64,000 bases of DNA from VAZQ01 sp963725185. Its GTDB lineage: Bacteria > Pseudomonadota > Alphaproteobacteria > Rhizobiales > Xanthobacteraceae. This document shows positions 33,973 through 43,142 of the stretch, in pieces (position 1 is the first letter of the stretch; each line of letters begins with the position of its first letter). The position numbers were made by a program, and so were the translations under genes. The stretch is taken from NCBI GenBank assembly GCA_963725185.1, contig CAVRXO010000009.1, positions 186,001 to 250,000 on the forward strand, written 5' to 3'. The notes beneath the pieces were generated by a model. The model was not told the origin of the DNA. It saw only the letters and a list, made by a program, of their open reading frames with translations, and did no database searches.

Positions 33973-34353
33973 ATGGATCGCAGGCTCGCCCGCAGATTGG
34001 TGGCGCTCGCCGCCGCCTATGCGGTGGCTCTCAACACGATATTGCCGGTGCTGGGCGCCCTCTTGCTGCCGGCGGCGGTCGGCGAGGCCGGCTGGGCGGT
34101 CATTTGCTCAGCCCACGGCGCGGGCTCGGCCTCCGACCAAGGCGGTCCGGCAAAGCCGTCACCGATTTGTCCCTGCGGGGGCGCCTGCGCGATGCCGGGC
34201 TGTGCCGCAATTGCCCTGCCGGACGGTGATCCGGCCAACGTGGTCGCGGCTTGCGCGAGCGTCGTGCCGGCCGCCCTCTGGCCCTCCGGCCGATGGGCGC
34301 AAGCGTTTTGGCCCGGCGGTCGCAAGCTTGCCCGTGGCCCTCCGATCGCCTGA
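33973..34353 (+). CDS. DUF2946-like small exported protein
   Basis: A 126-residue protein with an N-terminal hydrophobic helix (LVALAAAYAVALNTILPVLGALLLP) and a Cys/His-containing stretch (VICSAHG, ICPCGGACAMPGCA) like DUF2946 proteins, which are often found beside copper-handling genes. Here it lies 81 nt upstream of a PCu(A)C copper chaperone gene, which supports a copper-related role. The Cys motif might bind metal; this is inference. Confidence 0.6.
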   Translation: MDRRLARRLVALAAAYAVALNTILPVLGALLLPAAVGEAGWAVICSAHGAGSASDQGGPAKPSPICPCGGACAMPGCAAIALPDGDPANVVAACASVVPAALWPSGRWAQAFWPGGRKLARGPPIA

Positions 34354-34434
34354 TGGCGATCCTTGCGACATTGAGCCCTTCAACGAATCGGTAACGGACG
34401 CGCCAAGCGCTGGTCCGCAAATGGAGCCACACCC

Positions 34435-35061
34435 ATGCAACACAAGATTGGGAATCGCAAAATTTGGCTGCTTGCCATCCTCCTCTCCCTCTGGGGCGCC
34501 GCTGCCGCCGCCGAAACTTTCAAGGCCGGTTCGATCGAGGTCGACAATCCATGGGCGCGTGCGACGCCCAAAGGCGCACCGGTCGGGGGTGCCTACATGA
34601 CCATCACCAACAAGGGCGCCGAGCCCGACCGGCTGATCAGCGTCTCCTCGCCGGTCGCCAACCAAGCCGAGGTCCACCAGATGACGATGGACAACGGCGT
34701 CATGTCGATGCGCCCGGTGCCCGGCGGGCTCGAGATCAAGCCCGGCCAGACCGTCGTCCTCAATCCCGACTCGTTCCACCTCATGCTGATGGGCCTCAAG
34801 CAACCGCTAACTCAAGGAGAGCGGATGAAGGCGACGCTCGATTTCGCAAGGGCCGGAAAGCTCGATGTCGAATTTGTGGTCGAGTTCGATCGGGGCGCAA
34901 GGCCCGACCGGCGCCGCGTCCACCACCGGCATGAAACCTGGCGCGATGGATCATGGCGCGATGGATCATGCGCACTAACGGGCCGGTCGATCGGCCCCGG
35001 ATTTGACGCCAAGCGAGGCGAGGAGCCAGAGTTTGTTGATTGGTGGCCTTGCCGGCCGTGA
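34435..35061 (+). CDS. Periplasmic copper chaperone PCu(A)C, C-terminus probably frameshifted
   Basis: A PCu(A)C (DUF461) protein that delivers Cu(I) to the CuA site of cytochrome oxidase. Signal peptide KIWLLAILLSLWGAAAAA; the copper ligands H and M lie in EVHQMTMDNGVMSMRPV and FHLMLMGL. As written the frame runs to 35061 with an odd Arg-rich tail. If one T of GAGTTCGA (34882-34889) is removed, the protein instead ends at TAA 34976-34978 with SIGAQGPTG...MKPGAMDHGAMDHAH, a His/Met-rich copper-binding tail typical of the family, and 180 residues in all. The longer form is therefore likely an artefact or recent mutation. Confidence 0.85.
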   Translation: MQHKIGNRKIWLLAILLSLWGAAAAAETFKAGSIEVDNPWARATPKGAPVGGAYMTITNKGAEPDRLISVSSPVANQAEVHQMTMDNGVMSMRPVPGGLEIKPGQTVVLNPDSFHLMLMGLKQPLTQGERMKATLDFARAGKLDVEFVVEFDRGARPDRRRVHHRHETWRDGSWRDGSCALTGRSIGPGFDAKRGEEPEFVDWWPCRP

Positions 35062-35239
35062 ACGCAATTGCACTTCGTCCGGCAAGGCTCCGATCGCGGT
35101 CATGGGCTGGATAGCGGCGTCCTCAGTCGGCCGGGGAATCCGGTCTTGGTGGCATGAAAAATTAACTAAGAGTTTTTTCTCACACCAAAGCTTAAACAGA
35201 TCCCGGTATAACTTGCGGACATTCACGCAAGAGGCGACG

Positions 35240-36097
35240 ATGGGACCGCTCGAAATTCCTGCGCCCGCGCCGCGTCCCTCGATCGAGGTCGACGAGGCGC
35301 TGAACAACGGCTGGTTCGAAGACTGGTATCAGCCCAAGATCGACCTCAAGCGCAAATGCCTCGCCGGCGCGGAGGCTTTGGCCTGCATCCGGCACCCCGG
35401 TTTCGGCCTGCTCATGCCCGGCGACTATAGCTGCGACGTGGTCGCCACCCGGGCGCGTCTGAGCGAGCACGCCCTGTTGGCGAGCCTTGAGAACTGGTCA
35501 TTGTTCGACCAGGCCGGTTTCAATCTCAACCTGGCCATCAAGGTTCCGATCGCAATGTTGCTCGAGCTGCCGATCCGGGAGCTGGTCGCGGAGCATCGGC
35601 CGGTGTCCGAGCGCTGGCCCGGCATCATCCTGCAGGTGAACGAGGATGACATCGTTCGCAACCTCAAGCTCGCCCGCGAGATCACGACCCGGCTGCGCGC
35701 CAGCGGCATCAAGATCGCGATCGACGATTTCGGCGCCGGCTATTCATCGCTTGCCAGCCTGCGCGAGCTGACTTTTGTCGAGATCAAGCTTGATCGCAGC
35801 TTCGTGCAGAACTGCGCGATCGACGCCACCAATGGGGCGATCTGCCAGACTGCCATCGATCTTGCGCATCGCTTCAGCAGCACGGCGGCTGCCAAAGGCG
35901 TCGAAAGCCAAGCCGATCTGCAGGCCCTTATGGCGATGGGCTGCGATTTCGGTCAGGGCGACCTGATCTCTCCGCCGTTGTCGCGCGAGCAGTTCCTCGA
36001 CCTTCTGCACCAGCGGGTCAGCAAGCCGCGCCCGCAGCTGCGGGAAACGGATGCCGCGGCGCCCGCACCGTCGGGCAAGATCGACCGGGTCGCCTGA
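35240..36097 (+). CDS. EAL-domain protein (c-di-GMP phosphodiesterase-like)
   Basis: A 285-residue EAL-only cytoplasmic protein. Conserved elements are FEDWYQPKIDL, AGAEALACIRH (EAL motif, though the usual Arg after EAL is displaced), the Asn of FNLNLAIK, the metal-binding pair in IDDFGAGYSSLASL, the Lys in EIKLDRSF, the Glu in KGVESQAD and the Gln in GCDFGQGDLISPPL. Most catalytic positions are kept, so activity is possible, but the altered EAL motif leaves room for a degenerate binding role. There is no GGDEF, PAS or membrane segment. The start ATG 35240 is set by the family N-terminus. Confidence 0.85.
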   Translation: MGPLEIPAPAPRPSIEVDEALNNGWFEDWYQPKIDLKRKCLAGAEALACIRHPGFGLLMPGDYSCDVVATRARLSEHALLASLENWSLFDQAGFNLNLAIKVPIAMLLELPIRELVAEHRPVSERWPGIILQVNEDDIVRNLKLAREITTRLRASGIKIAIDDFGAGYSSLASLRELTFVEIKLDRSFVQNCAIDATNGAICQTAIDLAHRFSSTAAAKGVESQADLQALMAMGCDFGQGDLISPPLSREQFLDLLHQRVSKPRPQLRETDAAAPAPSGKIDRVA

Positions 36098-36156
36098 GCG
36101 CCCATTGCGGTGCTGGTCCGGCGGACGGGCAGCCGGATATTTGGCGCGTCTGTTCG

Positions 36157-36742
36157 CTACCCTTCAGCAAACGGCAGCGGCTCTCCCTCCGGCGGGCCCA
36201 TCCGGAACACGTTCAGCGACATCGCGATGAGTACGTAATAACCGAGGATGCCGACGAACTCGACCATGCCGTCGTCGCCCAGCAGCGCATGCAGCCGCGC
36301 ATAGGTTGCGTCGCCGACGCGCTTGCGCCGGTAGAGCTCCTTGATGAAGTCGTAAACCGCGCGCTCTTCCTTGCTGGCGGACTTGGGCATTTGCCCGCGG
36401 CGCAGCGCCCGGATGGTCTGCGGCGCCACGCCGGCGCGCTCGGCATGGGGCACGTGGGCATACCATTCGTATTGCGCCCGCCACAGCTTGGCGGTGACCA
36501 GGATGGCGAACTCGGATAGCCGCGGCGGCACCCGCGTCTTGAGCCGGCAATAGCCGCCCAGCTGCTGGGCGAGCTGGCCATAGTCGGGCGAATGCAGGAA
36601 CACCGCAAACGGTCCGCGGATCTGCGTCGCCCCGCCGCGCGGTCCTGATCGGATCGAGTTCGACCAGCGCCTGCTGCGCCGGCGTGAGCCGCTCGTCCGG
36701 AATGGCGGGAAGGCGGGGCGGCGACAGTTTCTTCGCGGGCAT
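36157..36742 (-). pseudogene. Carboxymuconolactone decarboxylase-like protein, frameshifted
   Basis: From ATG 36742 (PAKKLSPPRLPAIPDERLTP, QQALVE) the frame changes near 36660, and the family body (IRSGPRGGATQIRGPFAVFL, LVTAKLWRAQYEWYAHVPHA) continues in another frame to the stop at 36157. The span is 586 nt; removing one base gives 194 residues. Deleting one T of GAGTTCGA at 36656-36663 (plus strand) restores ALVDSIRSGPRGG. The AhpD/CMD fold usually carries a CxxC redox pair; here the corresponding helix has no Cys pair, so the reaction is uncertain. It lies convergent to the EAL gene. Confidence 0.8.
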
Positions 36743-36877
36743 GGAGTCCTCGATTTCGGCAGCTTGTACGCGCGGACCTCAGATACACATGAATTCCACC
36801 GCGAACGCATCCAAGCAATTTGAGGCCATCGGTGGAAGCGCCGGAACCGCCGGCCCGGCGCCCACAATGCGATCGGG

Positions 36878-37828
36878 TCAGCTCGACCGGGCGGCCGGTG
36901 ACAGCCCGCCGGCGGGCCCATATTTCGTTTCAAGCGCCTCGGTGGTCAGCAGCCGCCGCTCGAGCTCGCGCATGGCGTCATAGTCCATCAACCGCATGAT
37001 GGCGTCGATGTCGACCACCAGATCCGGCCGGTCGGCGACCTCGCCGCCCGCGATCGCCTCCTTCATCGCTTCGAGCGCTCGCGTCATGCCGTGAATGGCG
37101 GCCGCCGGAAGCATGCGCGGCAGCGTCACCCGGCGCACGCCGATCTCGGCAAGGCGCTTGATCGACATCAGCGGCGTGGTTGGCCGGACCCGGATGCCGA
37201 AGCCCATATTGACCGTGACCGGAACGCGAGCCGCATCGACCAGCTGCTTGATCTGGTCCTCGGTGCGGACCGCATCGGCGAAGATCATGTCGGCGCCGGC
37301 TTCGGCGTAGGCGCGCGCCCGCCGCAGCATTCCCTCGATGCCCTCGATCGCCAGTGCGTCGGTGCGCGCGATGATGGCAAAAGCATCGTCGCGGCGCGCC
37401 AAGCAGGCCGCCTCGATTTTCTTCATGCCTTCGACCACGGATATCACTTCCTTGCCGGGCATGTGGCCGCAGCGCTTCGGATGCACCTGGTCCTCGATAT
37501 TGATGCCGGCAAGCCCGGCTTCCTCGAACATCTGCACCGTGTAGTGCACGTTCATGGGATTGCCGTAGCCGGTGTCGGCATCGGCGGTCAGCGGGATCGA
37601 CAGGGTGCGGGCGAGCATCCGGCAATGGTCCACGTTTTCCGAAAGTCCCATCACCCCGATATCGTCGATGCCAAGGAGCGAATTGGAAATGCCGGCCCCC
37701 GTCGTCGCCGCCATCTCGAAGCCGGACTTCTCCACCAGCCGCGCGCTGTAGCCGTCGTAGACGCCGGGGGCGACGATCAGCCCGCCTCTCTCCAGGAGCG
37801 CACGGAATTTCTTGGGGCCGTCGTTCAT
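36878..37828 (-). CDS. Isocitrate lyase/PEP mutase family lyase (PrpB-like)
   Basis: A 316-residue TIM-barrel enzyme of the isocitrate lyase/phosphoenolpyruvate mutase superfamily. ATG 37828 has GGGAGAT upstream. The catalytic signature KRCGHMPGK, the metal-binding TADADTGYGNPMNV and the GINIEDQ segment are intact; the Cys of KRCGH supports a lyase rather than a mutase. Close relatives split 2-methylisocitrate or dimethylmalate-type acids. It is divergent from an aconitase and PrpD-family gene pair, making a methylcitrate-like set without a synthase. Substrate not established. Confidence 0.88.
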   Translation of the reverse strand: MNDGPKKFRALLERGGLIVAPGVYDGYSARLVEKSGFEMAATTGAGISNSLLGIDDIGVMGLSENVDHCRMLARTLSIPLTADADTGYGNPMNVHYTVQMFEEAGLAGINIEDQVHPKRCGHMPGKEVISVVEGMKKIEAACLARRDDAFAIIARTDALAIEGIEGMLRRARAYAEAGADMIFADAVRTEDQIKQLVDAARVPVTVNMGFGIRVRPTTPLMSIKRLAEIGVRRVTLPRMLPAAAIHGMTRALEAMKEAIAGGEVADRPDLVVDIDAIMRLMDYDAMRELERRLLTTEALETKYGPAGGLSPAARSS

Positions 37829-38033
37829 CTCGATCTCCCAGATTTGCGGGCATTTTGCGGGCTTGCGCGGACCGCGACAGCTTGGCCCAGAGTATAGTAC
37901 GCTCCAGGCGGCGGACAGCGCCTGCCGACGCAACCAAGCATCCGGAGACACCAAGAGTGGTCAACACGCGCGCCGCAACGGCCCTTGCCGCGGTCAACTG
38001 AGCCGAAGCGTTGCCGCCGGCCACGCTCACCTC

Positions 38034-40661
38034 ATGAACCAAACACATTCCAGTTTCTCGTCCGGCGGCAAGACCTACGTCTTCCATGACGTGCGCGCGG
38101 CGCTCGGCGCCGAGGCCCATGCGCGGCTCCCCTATGTGGCGCGCGTGCTGGCGGAAAACCTGTTGCGCAACCTCGGGCAACCGGGCGTCACGCAGGATAT
38201 TCTGCACGCTCTCGCCGATCCCCACGTTGCGCCCGACACCGTCGCTTTGCCATTACGCGTGCCGCGCGTCCTAGTTCCCGATTCCTCGGGCATTCCGGTG
38301 CTGATGGATCTGGCCGCGCTTCGCTCGGCGGTAGCCCGAAACGGAGGGGATCCGGCGCGCGTCAATGCCACGGTGCCGATGACTTTCGTGGTCGATCATT
38401 CCCTTCAGGTCGACGTCGCGGCGTCACCCGGTGCCGAGGCGATGAACCTCGAGCGTGAGTTCGAGCGCAACGGCGAGCGCTATCGATTCCTGAAATGGGC
38501 CGAGCAGGCGTTCGACGGCTTGACCGTATTTCCGCCCGGTGCGGGCATCATCCACCAGATCCATCTGGAGCAGGTCGCTGCCGTCACGCTGCTCGATCGC
38601 TCGCGGACGCCGGCGCTTGCATATCCGGATTTCGCCATCGCGGGCGACTCGCATACGCCGATGGTGAATGCGCTGGGCGTGCTCGGGTGGGGGGTAGGGG
38701 GCATCGAGATCGAAGCCGTCGTATTGGGCCAGCCTTACATTCTCCCCAAGCCGGAATTCGTCGGTGTCCGTCTCGATGGCGCGCTTCCGGACGGCGTCAC
38801 AACGACCGACTTGGCACTGACCCTCACGGAACGGCTCCGCCCATCCGGCATGGTCGGAGCGTGTGTCGAGTTCTTCGGTCCGGCCGCCAAAATCTTGACC
38901 GTTCCCGATCGCGCGACGCTTGCCAACATGGCGCCCGAATATGGGGCGACCACCGGCTTCTGGCCCGTCGACGAGCAGACCATCGCTTACCTGCGGACGA
39001 CCGGCCGTTCGGCCGAGCACGTCGCGCTGGTGGAAGCGCATGCACGCGCAGCCGGTCTGTTCCGCATGGCGGGGGCGGCGGAGCCGGTTTACGACCGCGT
39101 GATCGCGCTCGATCTCGGCACGGTCCGGCGGACCGTTGCGGGACCGGGCATGCCGCATGTCCGGCAGGATACGTCCAGCGTTGCTGCAAGTTTCCGCGAA
39201 CGCACCAACAGTCTTGCCGGCGCAAGGCCGCGAACGAGCGACGCGCTGCCCGAAGGGGCCATCGGCATTGCCGCGATCACCTCCTGCACCAATACGTCCA
39301 ATCCGCACGGCATGATCCGCGCCGGGCTTGTGGCCAAGGCCGCGGTCGAGCGCGGCTTGCAATCCGCGCCTTGGGTCAAGACATCGCTGGCGCCCGGTTC
39401 GCGCGCCGTCACGACCTATCTTGAGCGCGCCGGGTTGCTGGCACCCCTGGAGGCGCTCGGTTTTGGCGTCATCGGCTATGGCTGCACCACGTGCGCCGGT
39501 AAATCGGGACCGCTCAAGTCCGCTGCCGCCAGCGCCGTTGAGCAGGACGGCCGCACCATCGCGGCTGTCCTCTCGGGCAACCGCAATTTCGATGGGCGCA
39601 TCCACCGTCAGGTGGGGGCAAGCTATCTCTGCTCACCCGCGCTGGTGGTCGCCTTTGCGCTGGCCGGTCGCGTGACCCTCGATATCGACAACGACCCGAT
39701 CGCCAACGGCCCCAATGGCGCCCCCGTCTTCCTGCGCGATCTTTGGCCGGACGATGCGAAGGTCGATGCCGTTGTCCGGCGGACCGTCACTTCTGAAGTC
39801 TTCGTCAGCACCGCGGAGGCAAGTCCCCTGGTGAAGTCCCGCTGGGACTCGCTTGCCGCAAAGGGCGGCGCATTGTTCGACTGGGATGCCGCTTCGAGCT
39901 ACATTGTGGAGCCGCCTTTTTTCACGACCAGTGATCCCGGATTCGCGACGAGCCGGCGTGTTGCAGGCGTGCGCGTGCTCGCCGTCTATGGCGACAACCT
40001 GAATACGGATCATGTATCGCCCGGCGGCGAAATCCCCCCCGACAGTCCGGCGGGCGAATACCTTCTGTCAGTCGGCGTGAAGCCGGCGGCGTTCAACAGC
40101 TATGTCGGTCGGCGCGGGAACCATCAGGTCATGATGCGCGGCACCTACGGCAGCGTGCGCATCCGCAATCGCATGGCCGATCGCGATGGCTGGTGGACGA
40201 AGATCCATCCCGAAGGCGAGGCGATCACCATCCCCGACGCCGCCATGCGCTATCGCGGGCGCAATGTTCCGCTCATCGTTCTGGGCGGGCGCAATTTCGG
40301 CGCCGGCAGCAGCCGCGACTGGGCGGCCAAGGGGCCCGCCTTGCTCGGCGTGCGCGCCGTGATCGCGCGCTCGTTCGAGCGCATTCACCGTTCCAACCTG
40401 ATCGGCGTGGGCGTGGTCCCGCTCTTGTTTGCGGAGGCGGACAGCGTCGACACGCTGAAGCTCGACGGCAGCGAGGAGCTTGCCTTCGAGGGCATCGGCG
40501 TCGGCATCGCCCGGCGCGGACCGATCGGCGTCACTGCGCGCCGTTCTGGCGGCGGGGAATTCCGCTTTGAAGTGACCGCGGACATCCGCTCCGCCGCCGA
40601 AGCCGACCTCCTTCGGCACGGCGGCATGTTTCAGGCCGCCTTGGAGGCATCGCTCAAGTGA
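38034..40661 (+). CDS. AcnA-family aconitate hydratase paralogue
   Basis: An 875-residue [4Fe-4S] hydro-lyase of the AcnA type with cluster ligands C418 (SCTNTSNP), C484 and C487 (GCTTCAGKSG). Substrate-binding segments include IAGDSHTPMVNALGVLGWGVGG and FGAGSSRDWAAKGPALLG. The start at ATG 38034 leaves a 206-nt divergent promoter region to the PrpB-like gene. The sequence differs enough from housekeeping aconitase, and is placed with PrpD- and PrpB-like genes, that it may serve a dedicated tricarboxylate pathway. The next gene overlaps its stop (GTGA). Confidence 0.88.
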   Translation: MNQTHSSFSSGGKTYVFHDVRAALGAEAHARLPYVARVLAENLLRNLGQPGVTQDILHALADPHVAPDTVALPLRVPRVLVPDSSGIPVLMDLAALRSAVARNGGDPARVNATVPMTFVVDHSLQVDVAASPGAEAMNLEREFERNGERYRFLKWAEQAFDGLTVFPPGAGIIHQIHLEQVAAVTLLDRSRTPALAYPDFAIAGDSHTPMVNALGVLGWGVGGIEIEAVVLGQPYILPKPEFVGVRLDGALPDGVTTTDLALTLTERLRPSGMVGACVEFFGPAAKILTVPDRATLANMAPEYGATTGFWPVDEQTIAYLRTTGRSAEHVALVEAHARAAGLFRMAGAAEPVYDRVIALDLGTVRRTVAGPGMPHVRQDTSSVAASFRERTNSLAGARPRTSDALPEGAIGIAAITSCTNTSNPHGMIRAGLVAKAAVERGLQSAPWVKTSLAPGSRAVTTYLERAGLLAPLEALGFGVIGYGCTTCAGKSGPLKSAAASAVEQDGRTIAAVLSGNRNFDGRIHRQVGASYLCSPALVVAFALAGRVTLDIDNDPIANGPNGAPVFLRDLWPDDAKVDAVVRRTVTSEVFVSTAEASPLVKSRWDSLAAKGGALFDWDAASSYIVEPPFFTTSDPGFATSRRVAGVRVLAVYGDNLNTDHVSPGGEIPPDSPAGEYLLSVGVKPAAFNSYVGRRGNHQVMMRGTYGSVRIRNRMADRDGWWTKIHPEGEAITIPDAAMRYRGRNVPLIVLGGRNFGAGSSRDWAAKGPALLGVRAVIARSFERIHRSNLIGVGVVPLLFAEADSVDTLKLDGSEELAFEGIGVGIARRGPIGVTARRSGGGEFRFEVTADIRSAAEADLLRHGGMFQAALEASLK

Positions 40662-42028
40662 CCATAACCGGCAAGCTCTGCGAGAAGATCGTCGCAACCA
40701 CTGCCGACCGCATGGGCGAGAGCGCCATCGCCAAGGCGCGCCAGCTCGTGCTTGATGGCGTCGCCGTCGCGGTGGCGGGCGCACGCATCGAGGAAGCGCC
40801 GAAGATCCTCGCCGGCTATCTGAATGGACAGGGATCGAAGCCGGAGTGCTCGGCGCTCGGCTTCGGCTTTCGTCTCGCGCCCGTTCCAGCTGCTCTGCTC
40901 AACGCCACCTCCATGCATGTGCTTGATTTCGAGCCCATGTGGACGCCGGCGACGCACGCGCTGTCGCCTGCGCTTGCTCCGGTATTGGCGTTGGCGGAAT
41001 TGATCGGCGCCAGTGGCCGCGAGGTTCTTGCCGCCGTCGTCAAGGGCGTCGAGATCCAGGGCTGGATCCGGCGCGCTTGCGGACACCTGGAGTCGCGCGA
41101 TTTCAAGTTTCATCCGCCCGGCATGGTGGGGCCGATCGGCGCGGCGGTTGCCGCGTCCCATCTGCTCAAGCTTGACGCCGCCGCGCTCGCCAATGCGATC
41201 GGGATCGCGACCTCGCGCTGCGGCAGCCTCACCAGCAACACCGGCACCATGACCAAGTCGACGCATTGCGGCTACGCGGCTTCGCTCGGTCTCGAATCGG
41301 CGCTGCTGGCGGCGAACGGCTTCACCGGCGACGACCAGGCCTTCGACAGCGCGACCGGCTATGCCGCCATTTTCCTGCCGCCCGGCTTCGACCGCGAGAT
41401 GCTGATGTCCTTTGGCCCGCCGTTCCGGCTGGTCGACCCGGGCTTCACGCTCAAGATCTTTCCGTGCAAATTCACCACCCACTACGGCATCAGCGCGGCT
41501 CTCGCCGCGCGGCCGCGCCTACCCTCGGCCGACGCGATCCACGCCGTGCGGATGCTGGCGCCGGTCGTTCCCACCGGCGACCGCCCGCATCCCAAGACCG
41601 GGCTCGAAGGCAAATTCAGCGTCCAATATACTCTCGCGGCGGCCTTGCTCGACGGCGTGGTGACGCTCTCGAGCTTCACGGACGAGCGCCTGCATCGGCC
41701 CGACATGCAGACGCTGCTCGGCAAGATCGCCGTCACCATGTCGACGGACATCACCACCGAGTACAACGCCGGCCGCTACGTCGATCTGGAGATCGAGCTT
41801 GCGGACGGCACGATCGTCCGCGAGCGTTGCGAGCGGCCGCGCGGCTCCTGGGGCGCCGAGCCGATCTCACAGGCCGAGCACATCGTGAAGGTGCGCGACT
41901 GTCTCGCCGGCTCGCTGTCGCCATCGGCGGTCGACGAGTGTCTGGAGCTCGGCAGCCGGTTCGAGCAACTGGATGGAAACGGCGTGCGCCGGATGCTCGC
42001 GCTGGCGTGCCGCGAGGGCGGTGCTTGA
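40658..42028 (+). CDS. MmgE/PrpD family protein
   Basis: A 456-residue member of the MmgE/PrpD family, which contains 2-methylcitrate dehydratase, cis-aconitate decarboxylase and iminodisuccinate epimerase. GTG 40658 overlaps the aconitase stop by 4 nt and the stop overlaps the next ATG by one base, so translation is probably coupled. Family segments are VLDGVAVAVAGA, SMHVLDFEPMWTPATHALSP (PrpD usually has DYDD there; here DFEPM), SRCGSLTSNTGTMTKSTHCG and FKFHPPGMVGPIGAA. The changed acidic motif argues against ordinary 2-methylcitrate dehydratase. Confidence 0.88.
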   Translation: MTITGKLCEKIVATTADRMGESAIAKARQLVLDGVAVAVAGARIEEAPKILAGYLNGQGSKPECSALGFGFRLAPVPAALLNATSMHVLDFEPMWTPATHALSPALAPVLALAELIGASGREVLAAVVKGVEIQGWIRRACGHLESRDFKFHPPGMVGPIGAAVAASHLLKLDAAALANAIGIATSRCGSLTSNTGTMTKSTHCGYAASLGLESALLAANGFTGDDQAFDSATGYAAIFLPPGFDREMLMSFGPPFRLVDPGFTLKIFPCKFTTHYGISAALAARPRLPSADAIHAVRMLAPVVPTGDRPHPKTGLEGKFSVQYTLAAALLDGVVTLSSFTDERLHRPDMQTLLGKIAVTMSTDITTEYNAGRYVDLEIELADGTIVRERCERPRGSWGAEPISQAEHIVKVRDCLAGSLSPSAVDECLELGSRFEQLDGNGVRRMLALACREGGA

Positions 42029-43128
42029 TGCTGTTGATCGACAACGATACCGTCAAGCGCGTGCTCACCATGCGCGAATGCATCGAAGCGCAGGAGCGCG
42101 CCTTTGCAGGCACGCTCACGGGTGCGTCGGTTTCGCGTCCCCGCATCGACATGTTCGTTCCGTGCAATCGCGAGGACGGCTACTATCGCTGGGGCTCGGT
42201 CGAGGGCGCCAGCGACGGCGTGTTGGCGGTCCGGCTCAAGTCGGACATCATGACTTGGCCGCAAGGCCCGGACGGCACGCGCACCGAAACCAAATACTGC
42301 ATTGCGCCGGGTACCTATTGCGGGTTGGTACTGCTGTTCAGCACGCAGGACGGCGCGCCGCTTGCCATCATCAACGACGGTTACCTCCAGCACATGCGCG
42401 TCGGCGCATCGGCGGGCATCGGCACGCGGCTGTTGGCGCGTGCCGATGCGCATGCGGTCGGGATGATCGGCTCCGGCGGCATGGCGCGCAGCGTGCTCGA
42501 AGCGCTCGTGGAGGTGCGCGACATCAAGACCGTGAAGGTCTACAGCCGCGTCGCGGCAAACCGCGACGCGTTCGCTCGCGAGATGACGGACCGCCTCCAG
42601 GTCGCCGTCGAGCCGGTCGCGAGCGCACGCGCGGCCGTTCAAGGCGCCGATATCCTGGCGACCTGCACCGACAGCATGGATCCCGTGATCGAGGGCGGCT
42701 GGATCGAGCAGGGCATGCATGTCGTCAATATCGGCCCGCATGATCTCGGGCCGGACGCCGTCGCCCGCATGGATGTCGTAGTCAGGCAGGGTGTCGATGC
42801 CCTGCCGATCCCGGAGGATGGCGTGTACCGCAAAGGCGTCGGCCACAGCCACGGCGCTTTTGTCGCCGGCAGCCCGGAGCAGCAGGCGCGGCTGCCGAAG
42901 TCCTCGCCCAAGCGGGTCGCGCAATCGTCGGGCCCGCTCTACGCGGATGTCATTTCCGGCCAGGCGCCGGGCCGTACCAGCGACGACCAGATCACCCAAT
43001 ACCGGCCGGTCGGAAACTGGGGTCTGCAGTTCTCATCGGTCGGCGCAGTGGTGTATCGTCGCGCGAAAGAGCAGGGTCTCGGCCGTGCGCTGCCGACCGA
43101 ATGGTTCTTGCAGGACATCAAGAATTGA
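42028..43128 (+). CDS. Ornithine cyclodeaminase/mu-crystallin family protein
   Basis: A 366-residue NAD(P)-dependent protein of the OCD/mu-crystallin family; members act as ornithine cyclodeaminases, ketimine reductases or N-(carboxyalkyl) amino-acid dehydrogenases. The Rossmann motif is VGMIGSGGMARSVLEALVEV. The N-terminal domain contains RPRIDMFVP, VRLKSD (the Lys commonly interacts with substrate carboxylate) and HMRVGASAGIGT. It is translationally linked to the PrpD-family gene, so an imine or amino-acid intermediate is likely in the same route; which one is unknown. Confidence 0.85.
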   Translation: MLLIDNDTVKRVLTMRECIEAQERAFAGTLTGASVSRPRIDMFVPCNREDGYYRWGSVEGASDGVLAVRLKSDIMTWPQGPDGTRTETKYCIAPGTYCGLVLLFSTQDGAPLAIINDGYLQHMRVGASAGIGTRLLARADAHAVGMIGSGGMARSVLEALVEVRDIKTVKVYSRVAANRDAFAREMTDRLQVAVEPVASARAAVQGADILATCTDSMDPVIEGGWIEQGMHVVNIGPHDLGPDAVARMDVVVRQGVDALPIPEDGVYRKGVGHSHGAFVAGSPEQQARLPKSSPKRVAQSSGPLYADVISGQAPGRTSDDQITQYRPVGNWGLQFSSVGAVVYRRAKEQGLGRALPTEWFLQDIKN

Positions 43129-43142
43129 GCTGGAGAAGCGCC

